A stretch of 64,000 bases of DNA, from NCBI GenBank assembly GCA_026398875.1, contig JAPLSB010000019.1:496001-560000 (forward strand), given 5' to 3'. The position numbers and the translations under genes are program-made. Positions 29,069 to 39,070 of this stretch are shown here, one piece after another. This stretch comes from Gammaproteobacteria bacterium (GTDB taxonomy: Bacteria > Pseudomonadota > Gammaproteobacteria > Nevskiales > Nevskiaceae). Position 1 is the first letter of the stretch; the number at the start of each line of letters is the position of its first letter. Under the pieces are notes generated by a model. The model searched no databases. It was not told the DNA's origin and saw nothing but the letters and a program-made list of their open reading frames with translations.

Positions 29069-29983
29069 TTGGACAACCCTCCTGCTCAACCCGTGCGCGC
29101 CGCCTACCGCGGTCGCTTCGCGCCGACGCCGTCGGGACCGCTGCATCTCGGCTCGCTGATTACGGCCCTCGCCAGCTTTCTGGCGGCTCGCCACGCCGGC
29201 GGAACCTGGCTGGTTCGAATCGATGATATCGACGGCCCGCGTTGTCGGCCCGAGCACGCAGCAACCATCCTCAGGCAGCTTGATCTGCATGGCCTGCACT
29301 GGGATGAGTCGGTGCGCTATCAGTCGCAGCATGAAGATGCGTATCAGGCCGCCTTCGAGCGACTGCGCGAACAGCAGCTTTGCTATCGCTGCACCTGCAC
29401 CCGAGCTCGGCTTGCAGAGCTGTCCGTTGCAGGTATCGATGGACCGGTTTACCCGGGCATCTGCCGGGACGCGATGCACCTTCAGATGGACACGGCGTGG
29501 CGACTTCGCTTGCCGGCAGGACGGATTGCCCTGGACGACCAGATCCAGGGACGGATTGAGCGTGATTGCACATCCGATATCGGCGACTTCGTCGTGCGAC
29601 GCGCCGACGGCCGGTACGGCTACCAACTGGCCAGCGTGGTCGACGAGCAACAACAGGGCATCACCGATCTGGTGCGCGGCGCTGACCTGATCGGCTCAAG
29701 CCTGCGCCAGAAACACCTGATGCAGCATTTCGGATACGCCGTGCCACGATTTCTGCACATTCCGGTATTGCTCGACAGCAGCGGCAACAAGCTCAGCAAG
29801 CAGAACCACGCTGCGCCGATCAGCACGGAACATGCGGCACAGAACCTGATCCGTGCCCTGAACCTGCTCGGTCAGGCGCCGTTTGCTGCCGACTGGCATG
29901 GCCGCATCGACGAGATCCTGGCGCGCGCGGTTCGCGACTGGAATCCTGCGCAGATCCCGAGGCAACTCAATCTGAGAGCCTGA
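29069..29983 (+). CDS. gluQ: Glutamyl-Q tRNA(Asp) synthetase
   Basis: This truncated GluRS paralogue (about 304 aa) glutamylates queuosine in tRNA-Asp. It has RFAPTPSGPLHLGS (HIGH equivalent), a zinc site CYRCTCTRARL...YPGICRD (three Cys and a Tyr), and NKLSKQNHA in place of KMSKS. No anticodon-binding domain follows, as expected. The start is uncertain: TTG at 29069 or GTG at 29093 both precede the conserved start, and neither has a clear ribosome site. The queuosine gene queF is close by, which fits the shared modification. Confidence 0.93.
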   Translation: MDNPPAQPVRAAYRGRFAPTPSGPLHLGSLITALASFLAARHAGGTWLVRIDDIDGPRCRPEHAATILRQLDLHGLHWDESVRYQSQHEDAYQAAFERLREQQLCYRCTCTRARLAELSVAGIDGPVYPGICRDAMHLQMDTAWRLRLPAGRIALDDQIQGRIERDCTSDIGDFVVRRADGRYGYQLASVVDEQQQGITDLVRGADLIGSSLRQKHLMQHFGYAVPRFLHIPVLLDSSGNKLSKQNHAAPISTEHAAQNLIRALNLLGQAPFAADWHGRIDEILARAVRDWNPAQIPRQLNLRA

Positions 29984-30030
29984 GCTTCCCAGCTGTGTCT
30001 GCGCAGCTGGTGGGATCTGAATCACTGCAA

Positions 30031-30045
30031 TGGTGCTGTGCACCA
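30031..30045 (+). promoter_or_regulatory. Palindrome upstream of phaR, candidate autoregulatory site
   Basis: TGGTGC-TGT-GCACCA is a perfect 6+3+6 inverted repeat, 40 bases before the phaR ATG. Its core TGC-N3-GCA is shared with the dyad at 30725-30735. PhaR is known to repress its own gene in other bacteria, so this is a reasonable operator candidate. Confidence 0.45.
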
Positions 30046-30085
30046 AGGTCTGGCATTCTTGGCGCACCGCAACAAAGTGATCCGC

Positions 30086-30589
30086 ATGAACGATATTCGC
30101 GTCATCAAGAAGTATCCGAATCGCCGCCTGTACGACACCAACGTGAGCCGGTACATCACGCTGGAAGAAGTGCGGCAATTGGTGCTCAGCAATGTCCGAT
30201 TCAGGGTCGAAGACAAACGCACCAAGGAAGACATCACCCGCAGCATTCTTTTGCAGGTGATTTCCGAGCAGGAAGAGGGCGGCAACCCGATCTTCAGTTC
30301 CGAGCTTCTGACCCACATCATCCGGTTCTATGGCGACCCGATGCAGCCGAGCATCAGCCGTTATCTGGAAATGTCGCTACAACTGTTCCTGCAGCAGCAA
30401 ACGCATTTCAGTGAGCAGTTGAAGGAATTGCTGGGTCAGGCCCAGCAACCGGTGCAACGCCTGAAGGACCTGGCAGAGCGTCAGGTTCCGATTTGGCGCA
30501 CCGTTCGGAAGGAATTCCTCAAGAATCTGTCGCGCGCGAAGGCCGTAACCGTGGGGCGCGAGAAAAACGGCACGGAACTTGATGTCTGA
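30086..30589 (+). CDS. phaR: Polyhydroxyalkanoate synthesis repressor PhaR
   Basis: The protein is 167 aa. An N-terminal DNA-binding domain with the near-invariant KKYPNRRLYDTNVSRYITL (about residues 8-26) and VEDKRTKEDITRSILLQVI is followed by the PHB-accumulation domain (FSSELLTHIIRFYGDPMQ...SRYLEMSLQLF) and a helical C-terminus. PhaR binds PHA granules and, when no polymer is present, represses phasin and its own gene. I chose the ATG at 30086 because the conserved domain begins there. No pha synthesis gene is adjacent, so the regulon lies elsewhere, or includes the downstream RNA. Confidence 0.93.
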   Translation: MNDIRVIKKYPNRRLYDTNVSRYITLEEVRQLVLSNVRFRVEDKRTKEDITRSILLQVISEQEEGGNPIFSSELLTHIIRFYGDPMQPSISRYLEMSLQLFLQQQTHFSEQLKELLGQAQQPVQRLKDLAERQVPIWRTVRKEFLKNLSRAKAVTVGREKNGTELDV

Positions 30590-30697
30590 ACCGTGGCCGG
30601 GCGCACTCATTGCCGGGCGCTTGCTGCAGATTCGAATGAAAAGCATCAAGAGGGCGCGGCATCGTTATCGCTCACCACGACACGAACTCGTCACGCG

Positions 30698-30726
30698 TTG
30701 ACATCCAGCGAACAAGTGTTCATACT
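30698..30726 (+). promoter_or_regulatory. Strong sigma70-type promoter of a candidate small RNA
   Basis: TTGACA (30698-30703), exactly 17 bases, then CATACT (30721-30726). The -35 is a perfect match and the -10 matches at four of six positions. It points into a gene-free stretch that ends in a strong terminator, with no reading frame of note between them. Confidence 0.65.
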
Positions 30727-30735
30727 GCACTGCAG
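30725..30735 (+). promoter_or_regulatory. CTGC-N3-GCAG dyad at the small-RNA start site
   Basis: CTGC-ACT-GCAG, a perfect 4+3+4 inverted repeat overlapping the end of the -10 box and the predicted start of transcription. From memory, PhaR of Paracoccus denitrificans binds TGC-rich sites described as CTGC-N3-4-GCAG. With phaR 135 bases upstream, repression of the small RNA by PhaR is a testable idea. In GC-rich DNA such short dyads also occur by chance. Confidence 0.4.
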
Positions 30736-30856
30736 CAAAAACTGAACAAACAAAAAGCGCAGCCGATAACTAATCTAATCTGCGCTTTCAGCGTCTCCTC
30801 CAGAAAGGCCTCGCGCCTTTCTCGCACCTTGCCCCCTGCATCAGGGGGTTTTTTTT
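30733..30856 (+). ncRNA. Candidate small RNA with anti-Shine-Dalgarno sequence
   Basis: Predicted transcript of about 120 nt. An A-rich 5' end holds AAC/AAA repeats (30736-30756) of the kind Hfq can bind. Stem 1 is AAAGCGCAG/CTGCGCTTT (30754-30762 and 30780-30788). A linker contains CTCCTCC (30795-30801), complementary to a Shine-Dalgarno sequence. Stem 2 is AGAAAGGC/GCCTTTCT (30802-30809 and 30815-30822). The terminator stem ends in eight T. No reading frame with a ribosome site lies within. A TTGACA-N17-CATACT promoter fits the 5' end. It matches no RNA family I can name. It lies between phaR and the convergent pnp gene and accounts for most of the 404-base gene-free gap at 30590-30993. Confidence 0.65.
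30832..30856 (+). terminator. Intrinsic terminator of the candidate small RNA
   Basis: CCCCCTG, loop CAT, CAGGGGG, then eight T (30849-30856). A textbook intrinsic terminator on the plus strand, about 245 bases after the phaR stop and too far away to be simply its terminator when a promoter lies between. Confidence 0.9.
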
Positions 30857-30950
30857 GCGTGTCGTATTTATCGTTGGTTTATTTTGACCACACGCGAAGC
30901 CTGTACGAACAAACAGGCGATTACAAGCAAGATCGAGGGTTATTCCTCAT

Positions 30951-30986
30951 GGGCTGACCGACGGCGCCACGCGCGCCGGTCAGCCC
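30951..30986 (-). other. Hairpin after pnp
   Basis: GGGCTGACCG (30951-30960) and CGGTCAGCCC (30977-30986) form a 10-bp perfect stem starting 7 bases beyond the pnp stop on the minus strand. No U-tract follows. It may protect the 3' end or help termination. Confidence 0.5.
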
Positions 30987-30993
30987 GGCGACA

Positions 30994-33093
30994 TCAAGCG
31001 ACGTCGACGGCCTTCATCGACAGGCGAATGCGGCCCTGCTTGTCGATTTCGAGAACCTTGACGCGAACCGTCTGGCCTTCGCTGAGTTCTTCGGACACGT
31101 TCTCGACGCGCTTCTCGGAAATCTGCGAAATGTGCACGAGGCCATCCTTGCCCGGCAGGATGGTCACGAAAGCGCCAAAGTCCATCAGCTTGGCAACCTT
31201 GCCTTCGTACACTTCACCGACCTGCACTTCCCGAGTCAGCGCTTCGATGCGAGCAATCGCGGCCTTCGCGGCATCGCCGTCGATGGCAGCAATACGGATC
31301 GTGCCATCGTCGTCGATGTCGATCGAGGTGCCCGTCTCTTCGGTGATCGAGCGAATGGTGACGCCGCCCTTGCCGATGATGTCGCGGATCTTGTCCGGGT
31401 GAATCTTGATCGTCGTGATGCGCGGCGCGAATTCCGACATCTCGGCTCGCGGCTTGGCGATCGTCGCCGTCATCGATTCGAGGATGTGCAGGCGGCCCGC
31501 ACGTGCCTGTTCGAGCGCCTGCTTCATGATCTCGCCGGTGATACCGGTGATCTTGATGTCCATCTGCAGCGCCGTTACGCCCGAGGTCGTACCGATGACC
31601 TTGAAATCCATGTCGCCGAGGTGATCTTCGTCGCCGAGGATGTCGGTCAGCACCGCCCAGCGGTCGCCGTCCTTGATCAAGCCCATCGCGACACCGGCGA
31701 CCGGCGCCTTGATCGGCACACCAGCGTCCATCAGCGCAAGGCTGGCGGCACAGGCAGATGCCATCGACGATGAACCGTTCGATTCGGTCACTTCGGAGAC
31801 GACACGAACGACGTACGGGAAGTCCTTGACCAGATCCGGCATCACGGCGGCGACGCCGCGCTTGGCCAGACGGCCATGGCCGATTTCGCGGCGCTTCGGC
31901 GCGTTCAGTCGGCCGGTTTCGCCGACGCAGTACGGCGGGAAGTTGTAGTGCAGCATGAACTGGTCGCGCGACTCGCCCTGCAGGTTCTCGATCAGCTGAG
32001 CGTCCTTGCCGGTGCCGAGCGTGACCACACCGATGACCTGGGTTTCGCCGCGCGTGAACACCGACGAACCGTGGGTACGCGGCAGAATGCCGACGCCCAT
32101 GTCGAGGCGGCGCACGGTCTTGTTGTCGCGCCCGTCGATGCGCGGTGCGCCCGACAGGATGCGATCACGGACCACGGCGTATTCGAGATCGCCGAACGCA
32201 GTCTTGACCTTGGCGGCTTCGAACTTCGGCGCTTCGCCGGCAGCCAGTGCGGCGACAGCGGCATCACGGACGGCGCGAACGGCGTCCTGACGGGCCTTCT
32301 TGTCGGTGATGGCATAGGCGGCCGTGACATCGCCGGTGTAGGCGGCCAGCGCGGCGGTCAGATCGGCGTTGGCAGCAGCAGCGGTCCACTCCGAACGCGG
32401 CTTGCCGGCTTCGGCCACCAGCTCGTTGATCGCCTTGATCGCGGCCTGCATCTGCTCATGGCCATACAGCACGGCGCCAAGCATCACGTCTTCGGAGAGC
32501 TGCTGGGCTTCCGACTCGACCATCAGCACGGCATCGGCAGTGCCGGCGACGACGAGGTCGAGCTTCGATTCCTCAAGCTGCTTGTGCGTCGGGTTCAGCA
32601 CGTAGGCGCCGTCGATGTAGCCGACGCGCGCGGCACCGATCGGGCCCTGGAACGGAACACCGGCCAGCGACATCGCGCAGGACGCGCCGAGCAGCGCCGG
32701 AATATCGCCGTCGATCTGCGGATTCGACGAGACGACCATCGCAACGACCTGAATTTCGTTGTAATAGCCTTCCGGGAACAGAGGACGCATCGGCCGGTCG
32801 ATCAGGCGCGAGGTCAGCGTTTCCTTTTCCGTCGGACGACCTTCGCGCTTGAAGAAACCGCCGGGGATACGGCCACCCGCGTAGGTGCGCTCCATGTAAT
32901 CAACGGTCAGCGGGAAGAAGTCCTGACCTTCCTTGGCTTCCTTCTTCGCCACGACCGACACCAGAACAACGGTCTGGTCGACGGTGACGAGGACCGCTGC
33001 AGTCGCCTGACGGGCGATGGCACCGGTTTCGAAAGTGACGGTGTGGGCACCGTACTGGAATGATTTCTTGATGGGCGCTACGGGATAGACCAT
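30994..33093 (-). CDS. pnp: Polynucleotide phosphorylase
   Basis: The 699-aa 3'-5' exoribonuclease/polymerase is a degradosome core enzyme. It has two RNase PH domains (about residues 10-230 and 305-540), an all-helical linker, then KH ([23 protein letters not shown], near 555-610) and S1 ([21 protein letters not shown], near 620-690). Motifs such as [20 protein letters not shown] and the phosphate-binding segment [17 protein letters not shown] (here [15 protein letters not shown]) are intact. rpsO lies directly upstream on the same strand, as in most bacteria, 48 bases away. Confidence 0.97.
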   Translation of the reverse strand: MVYPVAPIKKSFQYGAHTVTFETGAIARQATAAVLVTVDQTVVLVSVVAKKEAKEGQDFFPLTVDYMERTYAGGRIPGGFFKREGRPTEKETLTSRLIDRPMRPLFPEGYYNEIQVVAMVVSSNPQIDGDIPALLGASCAMSLAGVPFQGPIGAARVGYIDGAYVLNPTHKQLEESKLDLVVAGTADAVLMVESEAQQLSEDVMLGAVLYGHEQMQAAIKAINELVAEAGKPRSEWTAAAANADLTAALAAYTGDVTAAYAITDKKARQDAVRAVRDAAVAALAAGEAPKFEAAKVKTAFGDLEYAVVRDRILSGAPRIDGRDNKTVRRLDMGVGILPRTHGSSVFTRGETQVIGVVTLGTGKDAQLIENLQGESRDQFMLHYNFPPYCVGETGRLNAPKRREIGHGRLAKRGVAAVMPDLVKDFPYVVRVVSEVTESNGSSSMASACAASLALMDAGVPIKAPVAGVAMGLIKDGDRWAVLTDILGDEDHLGDMDFKVIGTTSGVTALQMDIKITGITGEIMKQALEQARAGRLHILESMTATIAKPRAEMSEFAPRITTIKIHPDKIRDIIGKGGVTIRSITEETGTSIDIDDDGTIRIAAIDGDAAKAAIARIEALTREVQVGEVYEGKVAKLMDFGAFVTILPGKDGLVHISQISEKRVENVSEELSEGQTVRVKVLEIDKQGRIRLSMKAVDVA

Positions 33094-33141
33094 GTCTGGC
33101 TCTGTCGAACTCGGGAAGGGAACAGCGAAACGACGTCGTGT

Positions 33142-33411
33142 TTAGCGACGCAGACCGAGTTCGGCGATCAGCTTGGAGTAGCGGCCTTCGTCTTCGCGCT
33201 TCAGATAGTCGAGCAGCTTGCGGCGCTGATTGACCATCATGGTCAGACCACGACGCGAGTGGTGATCCTTCTTGTTGGCTTCGAAGTGCGGCTGCAGCGT
33301 CTTGAGACGCTCGGTGATCAGCGCGACCTGCACTTCCGGCGAACCGGTATCACCCTTGGCGCGGGCAAACTTCGACACAACGGCGGACTTCTGTTCAACG
33401 GAAAGGGACAT
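33142..33411 (-). CDS. rpsO: 30S ribosomal protein S15
   Basis: The 89-aa protein is full length for uS15: [21 protein letters not shown] and [16 protein letters not shown] are diagnostic. I place the start at the ATG at 33411, preceded by TTGGAGC; the open frame upstream is not coding. It binds 16S rRNA helix 22 early in assembly. It is followed by pnp. A separate promoter candidate lies at 33455-33483. Confidence 0.97.
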   Translation of the reverse strand: MSLSVEQKSAVVSKFARAKGDTGSPEVQVALITERLKTLQPHFEANKKDHHSRRGLTMMVNQRRKLLDYLKREDEGRYSKLIAELGLRR

Positions 33412-33454
33412 CGTCAAGCTCCAAGGATGATTTTTACGGTTCTGTAAGCCAACT

Positions 33455-33483
33455 AGTGTAACGGTCGTGACCAAGCGTCACAA
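33455..33483 (-). promoter_or_regulatory. Candidate rpsO promoter
   Basis: On the minus strand TTGTGA (33478-33483), 17 bases, TACACT (33455-33460), each four of six matches to consensus, in the 81-base truB-rpsO gap, 44 bases before the rpsO ATG. The spacer contains part of an imperfect hairpin GTTGTGAC/GTCACGAC. Confidence 0.4.
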
Positions 33484-33492
33484 CCGGCGCTC

Positions 33493-34452
33493 TCAGCGTC
33501 CTCTCGGGGAGAATGTCGCTGCCAGCATTTCTTCGGACGGCTCGGGGCCGATCCAGCGTTTCGATCCGACGCGGCGGTTGGGTTTGACTTCGGCGATGCA
33601 GCAGGCAAGACCATGCGAGCCGTAGACGATCACTTCGCCAGGTTCGGCTTGCAGGTAAGGGCCGCATTCCAGCCCGCGACGCAGCCTCGCGGCGTCGAAA
33701 TCGTCAACTTCAAGCCGGCGCCAGTCGCCGAGCGCTGCCGATAACGGCATCAGCAGCGCGTTGAGGCGGTCTGCATTGAAATTGCAGCCATGAAGGTCCG
33801 CCATGCTCACCATCTGCACCCGCTTGAAAGGTCCTGTTTCCATGCGCCGCAGGCCGATCAAATGGGCGCGCTGACCCAGAAGCGCCGCCCAGTCTTCGCC
33901 TAGCGTGCGGATGTACGTGCCCTTCGAGCAGAAAACCTCGAACGAGAATCCGGTTGCGTCGACCTCAAGAAGCTTCAGTTCGTGAATGGTGACGCGGCGC
34001 GGCTGGCGATCGACTTCGACCCCTTCGCGTGCGAGCTCGTAAAGGTGACGACCGGCCTGCTTGATCGCCGAATACATCGGCGGAATCTGTTCGATTTCTC
34101 CGAGCAGACGCGGCAGCACTGCCTCAATCTGGGCACGGGTCACGCTGGATGGATCCGATGTGGCGATGACCTCGCCCTCGGGGTCGCCAGTTGTCGTCTG
34201 CGCGCCGAGCAGCACCTGCGCCTGATAACGCTTGTCCGATTCGAGCAGGAAGCCGCCAAGCTTGGTCGCCTGACCAAAGCAGATCGGCAGCAAACCGGTC
34301 GCGAACGGATCGAGGCTACCGGTGTGACCCGCCTTTTCGGCGTCGTACAGACGCCGGACCTGCTGCAGCACGTTGTTGGAACTGACGCCGGCCGGCTTGT
34401 CGAGTAGCAGGAAGCCGTCGATCAGCGTGCGTTCACGACGCTGGCGGCTCAT
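33493..34452 (-). CDS. truB: tRNA pseudouridine(55) synthase TruB
   Basis: The protein is about 319 aa and makes pseudouridine 55 in tRNA. The catalytic motif is GHTGSLDPFATGLLPICFGQATK, here split as GHTGSLDPFATG then LLPICFGQ, with the nucleophile Asp in SLDP. YQAQVLLGAQTTTGDPEG and VFCSKGTYIRTLGEDW are family marks, and a C-terminal PUA-like domain follows. I use the ATG at 34452; an in-frame ATG at 34470 is also possible. It overlaps the rbfA end by 20 bases, in the usual rbfA-truB-rpsO order. Confidence 0.95.
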   Translation of the reverse strand: MSRQRRERTLIDGFLLLDKPAGVSSNNVLQQVRRLYDAEKAGHTGSLDPFATGLLPICFGQATKLGGFLLESDKRYQAQVLLGAQTTTGDPEGEVIATSDPSSVTRAQIEAVLPRLLGEIEQIPPMYSAIKQAGRHLYELAREGVEVDRQPRRVTIHELKLLEVDATGFSFEVFCSKGTYIRTLGEDWAALLGQRAHLIGLRRMETGPFKRVQMVSMADLHGCNFNADRLNALLMPLSAALGDWRRLEVDDFDAARLRRGLECGPYLQAEPGEVIVYGSHGLACCIAEVKPNRRVGSKRWIGPEPSEEMLAATFSPRGR

Positions 34453-34843
34453 CGTCACCGCTCTCGCCATCGGCCACGCGATCCACCGCCTGATCGCTGG
34501 CGATGGCCGCGCGAATCAGCCCCCCGACCCGGTCGGCATCACGCAATGCCATATCCGCTGAAAAGTGCAGCGTGGGCACGTGACGAATCCGCAAACGGTC
34601 AACCAGCAGATGCCGAAGACGGCCTGCAGCACCGTTCAGCGCCTTGACCGCCTGCTTGAGTTCGTCATCGCTACCCAGCTGACTGACCGACACTTTTGCG
34701 TTGCGGACATCTTGGGCAACGACCACGTCCGTGATCGTCAGACCGCCGATCCGCGGATCGGTCAGTTCGGTGCGAATCAACTCCGACAGCTCGCGCTGCA
34801 GCTGCGAGTTGATCCGCAGGGTACGGGAATACTCTCTCGGCAC
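34433..34843 (-). CDS. rbfA: 30S ribosome-binding factor RbfA
   Basis: The 136-aa KH-type protein helps mature the 16S rRNA 5' end and is needed for cold adaptation. Family marks are the N-terminus INSQLQRELSELIRTELTDPR, VVVAQDVRNAKVSVSQLG and RHVPTLHFSAD. A GTG at 34843, 7 bases after infB, is the start. The C-terminal tail is acidic. Confidence 0.94.
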   Translation of the reverse strand: MPREYSRTLRINSQLQRELSELIRTELTDPRIGGLTITDVVVAQDVRNAKVSVSQLGSDDELKQAVKALNGAAGRLRHLLVDRLRIRHVPTLHFSADMALRDADRVGGLIRAAIASDQAVDRVADGESGDDEPPAS

Positions 34844-34850
34844 TCGGTGC

Positions 34851-37556
34851 TTAAGCCTCCGCCTTCACGGTGCGCTTGACCTGAACGCGGTCGAAGCACT
34901 CGATCTGGTCGCCAGCCTTCACATCGTTGTAGTTCTTCACGCCGATGCCGCACTCGGTACCGACCACGACCTTGCCGACGTCGTCCTTGTGGCGACGCAG
35001 CGATTCAAGCTCGCCTTCGAAGATGACCACGTTCTGGCGCAGCACGCGAATCGGCAAGCCGCGGCGGACTTCGCCGTCCATGACCAGACAGCCGGCAATC
35101 GCGCCGAACTTGGACGAGCGGAACACGTCACGAACCTGCGCGATACCGACGATCTGCTCGCGCGTTTCGGTACCGAGCAAGCCGCCAATCGCGTCGGAGA
35201 CATCGTCCAGCACGTCGTAAATGATCGAGTAGTAGCGAACGTCGAGGCCCGTATCCTGAATTCGGCGACGAGCCACACTGTCGGCGCGCACGTTGAAGCC
35301 GATGATGATGGCGCGCGACGCCAGCGCCAGGTCGACATCCGATTCGCTGATACCACCGATCGAGCTCGACACCACGGTGACCTTGACCTCGGCACTGGGC
35401 AGCTTGCGCAGTGCTTCGGCCAGCGCTTCGGCGCTGCCCTGCACGTCGGCCTTGATCATCAGGTTCAGCGACTTCTGCTCCGCCGAGCCATCGCCCATGC
35501 GTGCAAACACCTGATCCATGCGAACAGCCTGATTCGAGGCCAGCTTCGCCTCGCGCTGCTTCGATTCACGCAGGATCGTCAGTTCGCGGGCCTTGCGCTC
35601 GTCGGCCACCACGACAATGTCATCGCCGGCATCCGGCGCACCGGACAGGCCGAGCACCGCGACCGGGATCGACGGGCCAACTTCCTTCACAGGCTGGCCG
35701 GCCTCGTTGAACATGGCACGGACGCGGCCGTAGTGGGCGCCCGAAATGATCACATCGCCCTGACGCAGCGTGCCGGCGCGTACCAGCACCGTTGCCACCG
35801 GACCACGGCCCTTTTCAATCGAAGCCTCGACAATGGTGCCGCGCGCCATGGTGTCGACCGGCGCCTTCAGCTCAAGCACTTCGGCCTGCAGCAGGATGGC
35901 GTCGAGCAGATCGTCGATACCAGCGCCGGTGACCGACGAAACGCCGACCACCTGCGTTTCACCGCCAAAGTCTTCAGCGACCAGCTCTTCCTTCAGCAGC
36001 TCGGTCTTGACCTTGGAGACATCGGCATCCGGCTTGTCGATCTTGGTGATCGCAACAATGACCGGAGCGCCGGCGGCTTTCGCGTGCAGGATCGCTTCCT
36101 TGGTCTGCGGCATGACGCCGTCATCACCGGCAACGATCAGGATCACGATATCGGTCAGCTGAGCACCGCGGGCACGCATGCGGGTAAACGCGGCGTGGCC
36201 AGGGGTATCGAGGAAGGTAATGACTCCCTTCTTCGTCTCCACGTGATAAGCGCCGATGTGCTGGGTGATACCGCCCGCTTCGCCAGCCGCAACGCGCGTC
36301 TTGCGAATGTAATCGAGCAGCGAAGTCTTGCCGTGGTCGACGTGACCCATGATGGTCACGACCGGCGGACGCGGCGTCGCCTTGGTTTCCTGGACATCGC
36401 CAGTCGCGGCGTTCATCAGGCCGTCTTCGACGTCGCTGTCCTTGACGAGGCGGATCTTGTGACCCATTTCCTCAACCATCAGCGCAGCGGTGTCCTGATC
36501 GATGATCTGGTTGATCGTCGCCATCAGGCCGTTCTTCATCATCACCTTGATCAGCTCGGTCGCCTTCACCGCCATGCGATTGGCGAGTTCGGCAACGGTG
36601 ATCGCTTCAGGCACTTCGACTTCGCGGATGACAGGCGCAGTCGGGCGTTCGAAGGTGTGCGCGTTTTCGACGTGGATCTGGCCGCTCGGCTTCCGCTTGG
36701 CCTTCTTGTCGCGCTTGCCGCCCTTGCCAGCAGCCAAATGCAGTTCACGGCCACGATCGCCGCCACCACGATCCTTGTCGCGATCGGTGCGTTCAGGCTT
36801 CTTGGCTGCAGCGGCAGCAGGCGCCGGAGCCGGCGTCGGGATGATCTTGACTTCGGTGGTACGACGCAGGTTTTCAGCAGCGCGGCGGCGCGACGATTCG
36901 GCCTCCATGCGTGCGCGGTAAATCGGATCGGTGCGCATGCGTTCGGCTTCGGCGGCCTTCACGCGTTCGGCCTCTTCGGCCGCCGCGCGCACCTTGGCTG
37001 CTTCTTCTTCGCGGACCAGTCGAGCTGCCTCCTCGGCAGCAGCACGCGCAACGGCAGCAGCATCGATGACCGCTTCGGACGCAACAGGCTCCGCTGGAGC
37101 TTCAGCCACAGGCGACATTGCTTCCGCATTGCTGACGGCAGCGACAGCTTCAGCTTCCACCACCGGCGGCGCGACAACAGGCTGCGCTGCAATAGCCGGT
37201 GCGGACGTCGCGTCGGATGCTTCGACTTCGTCGCTCTTGACGTAAGTGCGCCGCTTGCGCACTTCGATGCTGACGGTCTTTGTCGGTGCGCCTCGGCCAC
37301 CGCCAAGCTTGAGCTCGGTGGTTTCCTTGCGCTTGATCGAAATCCGGCTCGCGGCGCCAAGCGTCGGGTTTGCGCCGGCTGCGGACGGCATGCGCGACAT
37401 CTTCTGGAGATGCTGCAACAGGGCGATCTTGTCCGACGGACTGATCGGTGAATCTGCACTGGCTACGGCGACACCCGCATCCCTGAGCTGCGTCAGCATT
37501 TCAGGAACCGGCTTGCGCAGCTCGGCGGCGAGGTCCAACACGGTAAGGCTGCTCAT
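34851..37556 (-). CDS. infB: Translation initiation factor IF-2
   Basis: The 901-aa protein brings initiator tRNA to the 30S subunit. It has an N-terminal IF2-N domain ([19 protein letters not shown]), a long Ala/Glu/Arg-rich helical linker (about residues 130-290), then the GTPase domain with G1 [10 protein letters not shown]3 DTPGHAAF and G4 TKID, followed by domains II-IV (C2 at the end). The order nusA-infB-rbfA-truB-rpsO-pnp is complete. Confidence 0.97.
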   Translation of the reverse strand: MSSLTVLDLAAELRKPVPEMLTQLRDAGVAVASADSPISPSDKIALLQHLQKMSRMPSAAGANPTLGAASRISIKRKETTELKLGGGRGAPTKTVSIEVRKRRTYVKSDEVEASDATSAPAIAAQPVVAPPVVEAEAVAAVSNAEAMSPVAEAPAEPVASEAVIDAAAVARAAAEEAARLVREEEAAKVRAAAEEAERVKAAEAERMRTDPIYRARMEAESSRRRAAENLRRTTEVKIIPTPAPAPAAAAAKKPERTDRDKDRGGGDRGRELHLAAGKGGKRDKKAKRKPSGQIHVENAHTFERPTAPVIREVEVPEAITVAELANRMAVKATELIKVMMKNGLMATINQIIDQDTAALMVEEMGHKIRLVKDSDVEDGLMNAATGDVQETKATPRPPVVTIMGHVDHGKTSLLDYIRKTRVAAGEAGGITQHIGAYHVETKKGVITFLDTPGHAAFTRMRARGAQLTDIVILIVAGDDGVMPQTKEAILHAKAAGAPVIVAITKIDKPDADVSKVKTELLKEELVAEDFGGETQVVGVSSVTGAGIDDLLDAILLQAEVLELKAPVDTMARGTIVEASIEKGRGPVATVLVRAGTLRQGDVIISGAHYGRVRAMFNEAGQPVKEVGPSIPVAVLGLSGAPDAGDDIVVVADERKARELTILRESKQREAKLASNQAVRMDQVFARMGDGSAEQKSLNLMIKADVQGSAEALAEALRKLPSAEVKVTVVSSSIGGISESDVDLALASRAIIIGFNVRADSVARRRIQDTGLDVRYYSIIYDVLDDVSDAIGGLLGTETREQIVGIAQVRDVFRSSKFGAIAGCLVMDGEVRRGLPIRVLRQNVVIFEGELESLRRHKDDVGKVVVGTECGIGVKNYNDVKAGDQIECFDRVQVKRTVKAEA

Positions 37557-37576
37557 CGGCGCGCTCCGGAAGTGGT

Positions 37577-39070
37577 TCAGGCCTTGTTCAACTCAAGGCC
37601 ACGGGCGGTCATGATCAACCGGGCCGCGACGTCATCGTCCATCGGCACTTTTTCTGTCAGCTCATCAGTCGCGAGATCAGCAAGATCGTCGCGGGTGACC
37701 ACGCCGGAAGCGGCGAGCCGGTAGGCGAGGTCTTCGTCAACACCCGGAACCGCAAGAAGGTCTTCCGACGGCTGCACCGAAGCAGCCTGTTCAGCCTTCG
37801 CCAATGCGCGTGTCAGCAACACATCCTTGGCACGATTCCGGAGCTCTTCGACGATCTGCTCGTCGAATTCCTCGATATCCAGCAATTCCTCATCCGGCAC
37901 GTAGGCGATTTCCTCGAGCGATGCGAATCCTTCCTGCACCAGGATCAGCGCCACTTCGGCATCGACTTCGAGGGCTTCCATGAACATCGCCTGGACGCCC
38001 TGATTCTCCTGTTCCTTCTTCGACTCGGCTTCCGCCGCCGTCATTACATTCAGCGTCCAGCCGGTGAGCTCGGACGCAAGGCGGACGTTCTGGCCACCAC
38101 GACCGATCGCCTGCGCCAGCTTGTCTTCCGACACGGCGATCGACATCGCATGCGAGTCTTCATCAACGATGATCGACTCGACTTCTGCGGGCGCCATCGC
38201 GTTGATCACGAACTGCGCAATGTTGTCCTCCCACGGCACGATGTCGATCCGCTCGCCGGCAAGTTCGTTCGACACGCTCTGCACCCGCGAACCGCGCATG
38301 CCGACGCAGGCACCGACCGGATCAATGCGCTTGTCCTTGGCCTGAACCGCAATCTTCGCGCGCAGGCCGGGGTCGCGAGCAGCTCCTTTGATCTCGATCA
38401 GGCCCTGCGCGATTTCCGGAACTTCCAGCTTGAACAGTTCGATCAGGAATTTCGGCGCGGTGCGGCTCAGGAACAGCTGCGGGCCGCGAATCTGCGGGCT
38501 CACTTCGTAAAGGTAGCCACGCACTCGATCGCCCGGGCGCACCGGTTCGCGTGGGATCACCTGATCTCGCGGAATGATCGCTTCTGTCGTTCCGCCCAAG
38601 TCGACGATGATCGCGCCGCGCTCGATCCGCTTGACCAAGCCAGTCATCAATTCGCCAACGCGGTCCGCGTATGAATCGACGATGCGCGCACGCTCAGCGT
38701 CGCGAACGCGTTGGAAGATGACCTGTTTGGCTTTCTGGGCGCCGATGCGACCAAACTCGATTGACGGCAGCGATTCCTCGCGCACATCACCCGGCTTCGC
38801 ATCTGGCTGCGTTTCCTGCGCGCGCGCCAAGAGAATCTGGCGCAGCGGCGTCTCGAAATTCTCGTCTTCGTCATCGACGATGGTCCAGCAACGCCAGGTT
38901 TCGTAGTCGCCGGTTTCGCGATTGATCGTGACCCGGATATCCCACTCGGAACCGTAGTGTTCCTTGCTGGCAGAGGCCAGTGCGGCCTCAAGCGCCTGAA
39001 AGATGATTTCTTTCTCGACGCCCTTTTCGTTGGAGACGACATCCACCATGAGCAATACGTTCTTGTTCAT
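37577..39070 (-). CDS. nusA: Transcription termination/antitermination factor NusA
   Basis: The 497-aa protein has an N-terminal RNA-polymerase-binding domain (about residues 1-125), S1 (about 135-200, [20 protein letters not shown]), two KH domains (about 230-345; [12 protein letters not shown] and [16 protein letters not shown]) and two acidic C-terminal helix-hairpin repeats (about 365-490), as in the long proteobacterial form. It overlaps rimP by 4 bases (ATGA). Confidence 0.97.
   Translation of the reverse strand: MNKNVLLMVDVVSNEKGVEKEIIFQALEAALASASKEHYGSEWDIRVTINRETGDYETWRCWTIVDDEDENFETPLRQILLARAQETQPDAKPGDVREESLPSIEFGRIGAQKAKQVIFQRVRDAERARIVDSYADRVGELMTGLVKRIERGAIIVDLGGTTEAIIPRDQVIPREPVRPGDRVRGYLYEVSPQIRGPQLFLSRTAPKFLIELFKLEVPEIAQGLIEIKGAARDPGLRAKIAVQAKDKRIDPVGACVGMRGSRVQSVSNELAGERIDIVPWEDNIAQFVINAMAPAEVESIIVDEDSHAMSIAVSEDKLAQAIGRGGQNVRLASELTGWTLNVMTAAEAESKKEQENQGVQAMFMEALEVDAEVALILVQEGFASLEEIAYVPDEELLDIEEFDEQIVEELRNRAKDVLLTRALAKAEQAASVQPSEDLLAVPGVDEDLAYRLAASGVVTRDDLADLATDELTEKVPMDDDVAARLIMTARGLELNKA

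Noticed and set aside
30590..30856. Reading the terminator at 30832 as simply the phaR terminator
   Set aside because: It lies about 245 bases after the phaR stop, and a consensus -35 with 17-base spacing starts a separate structured segment between them.
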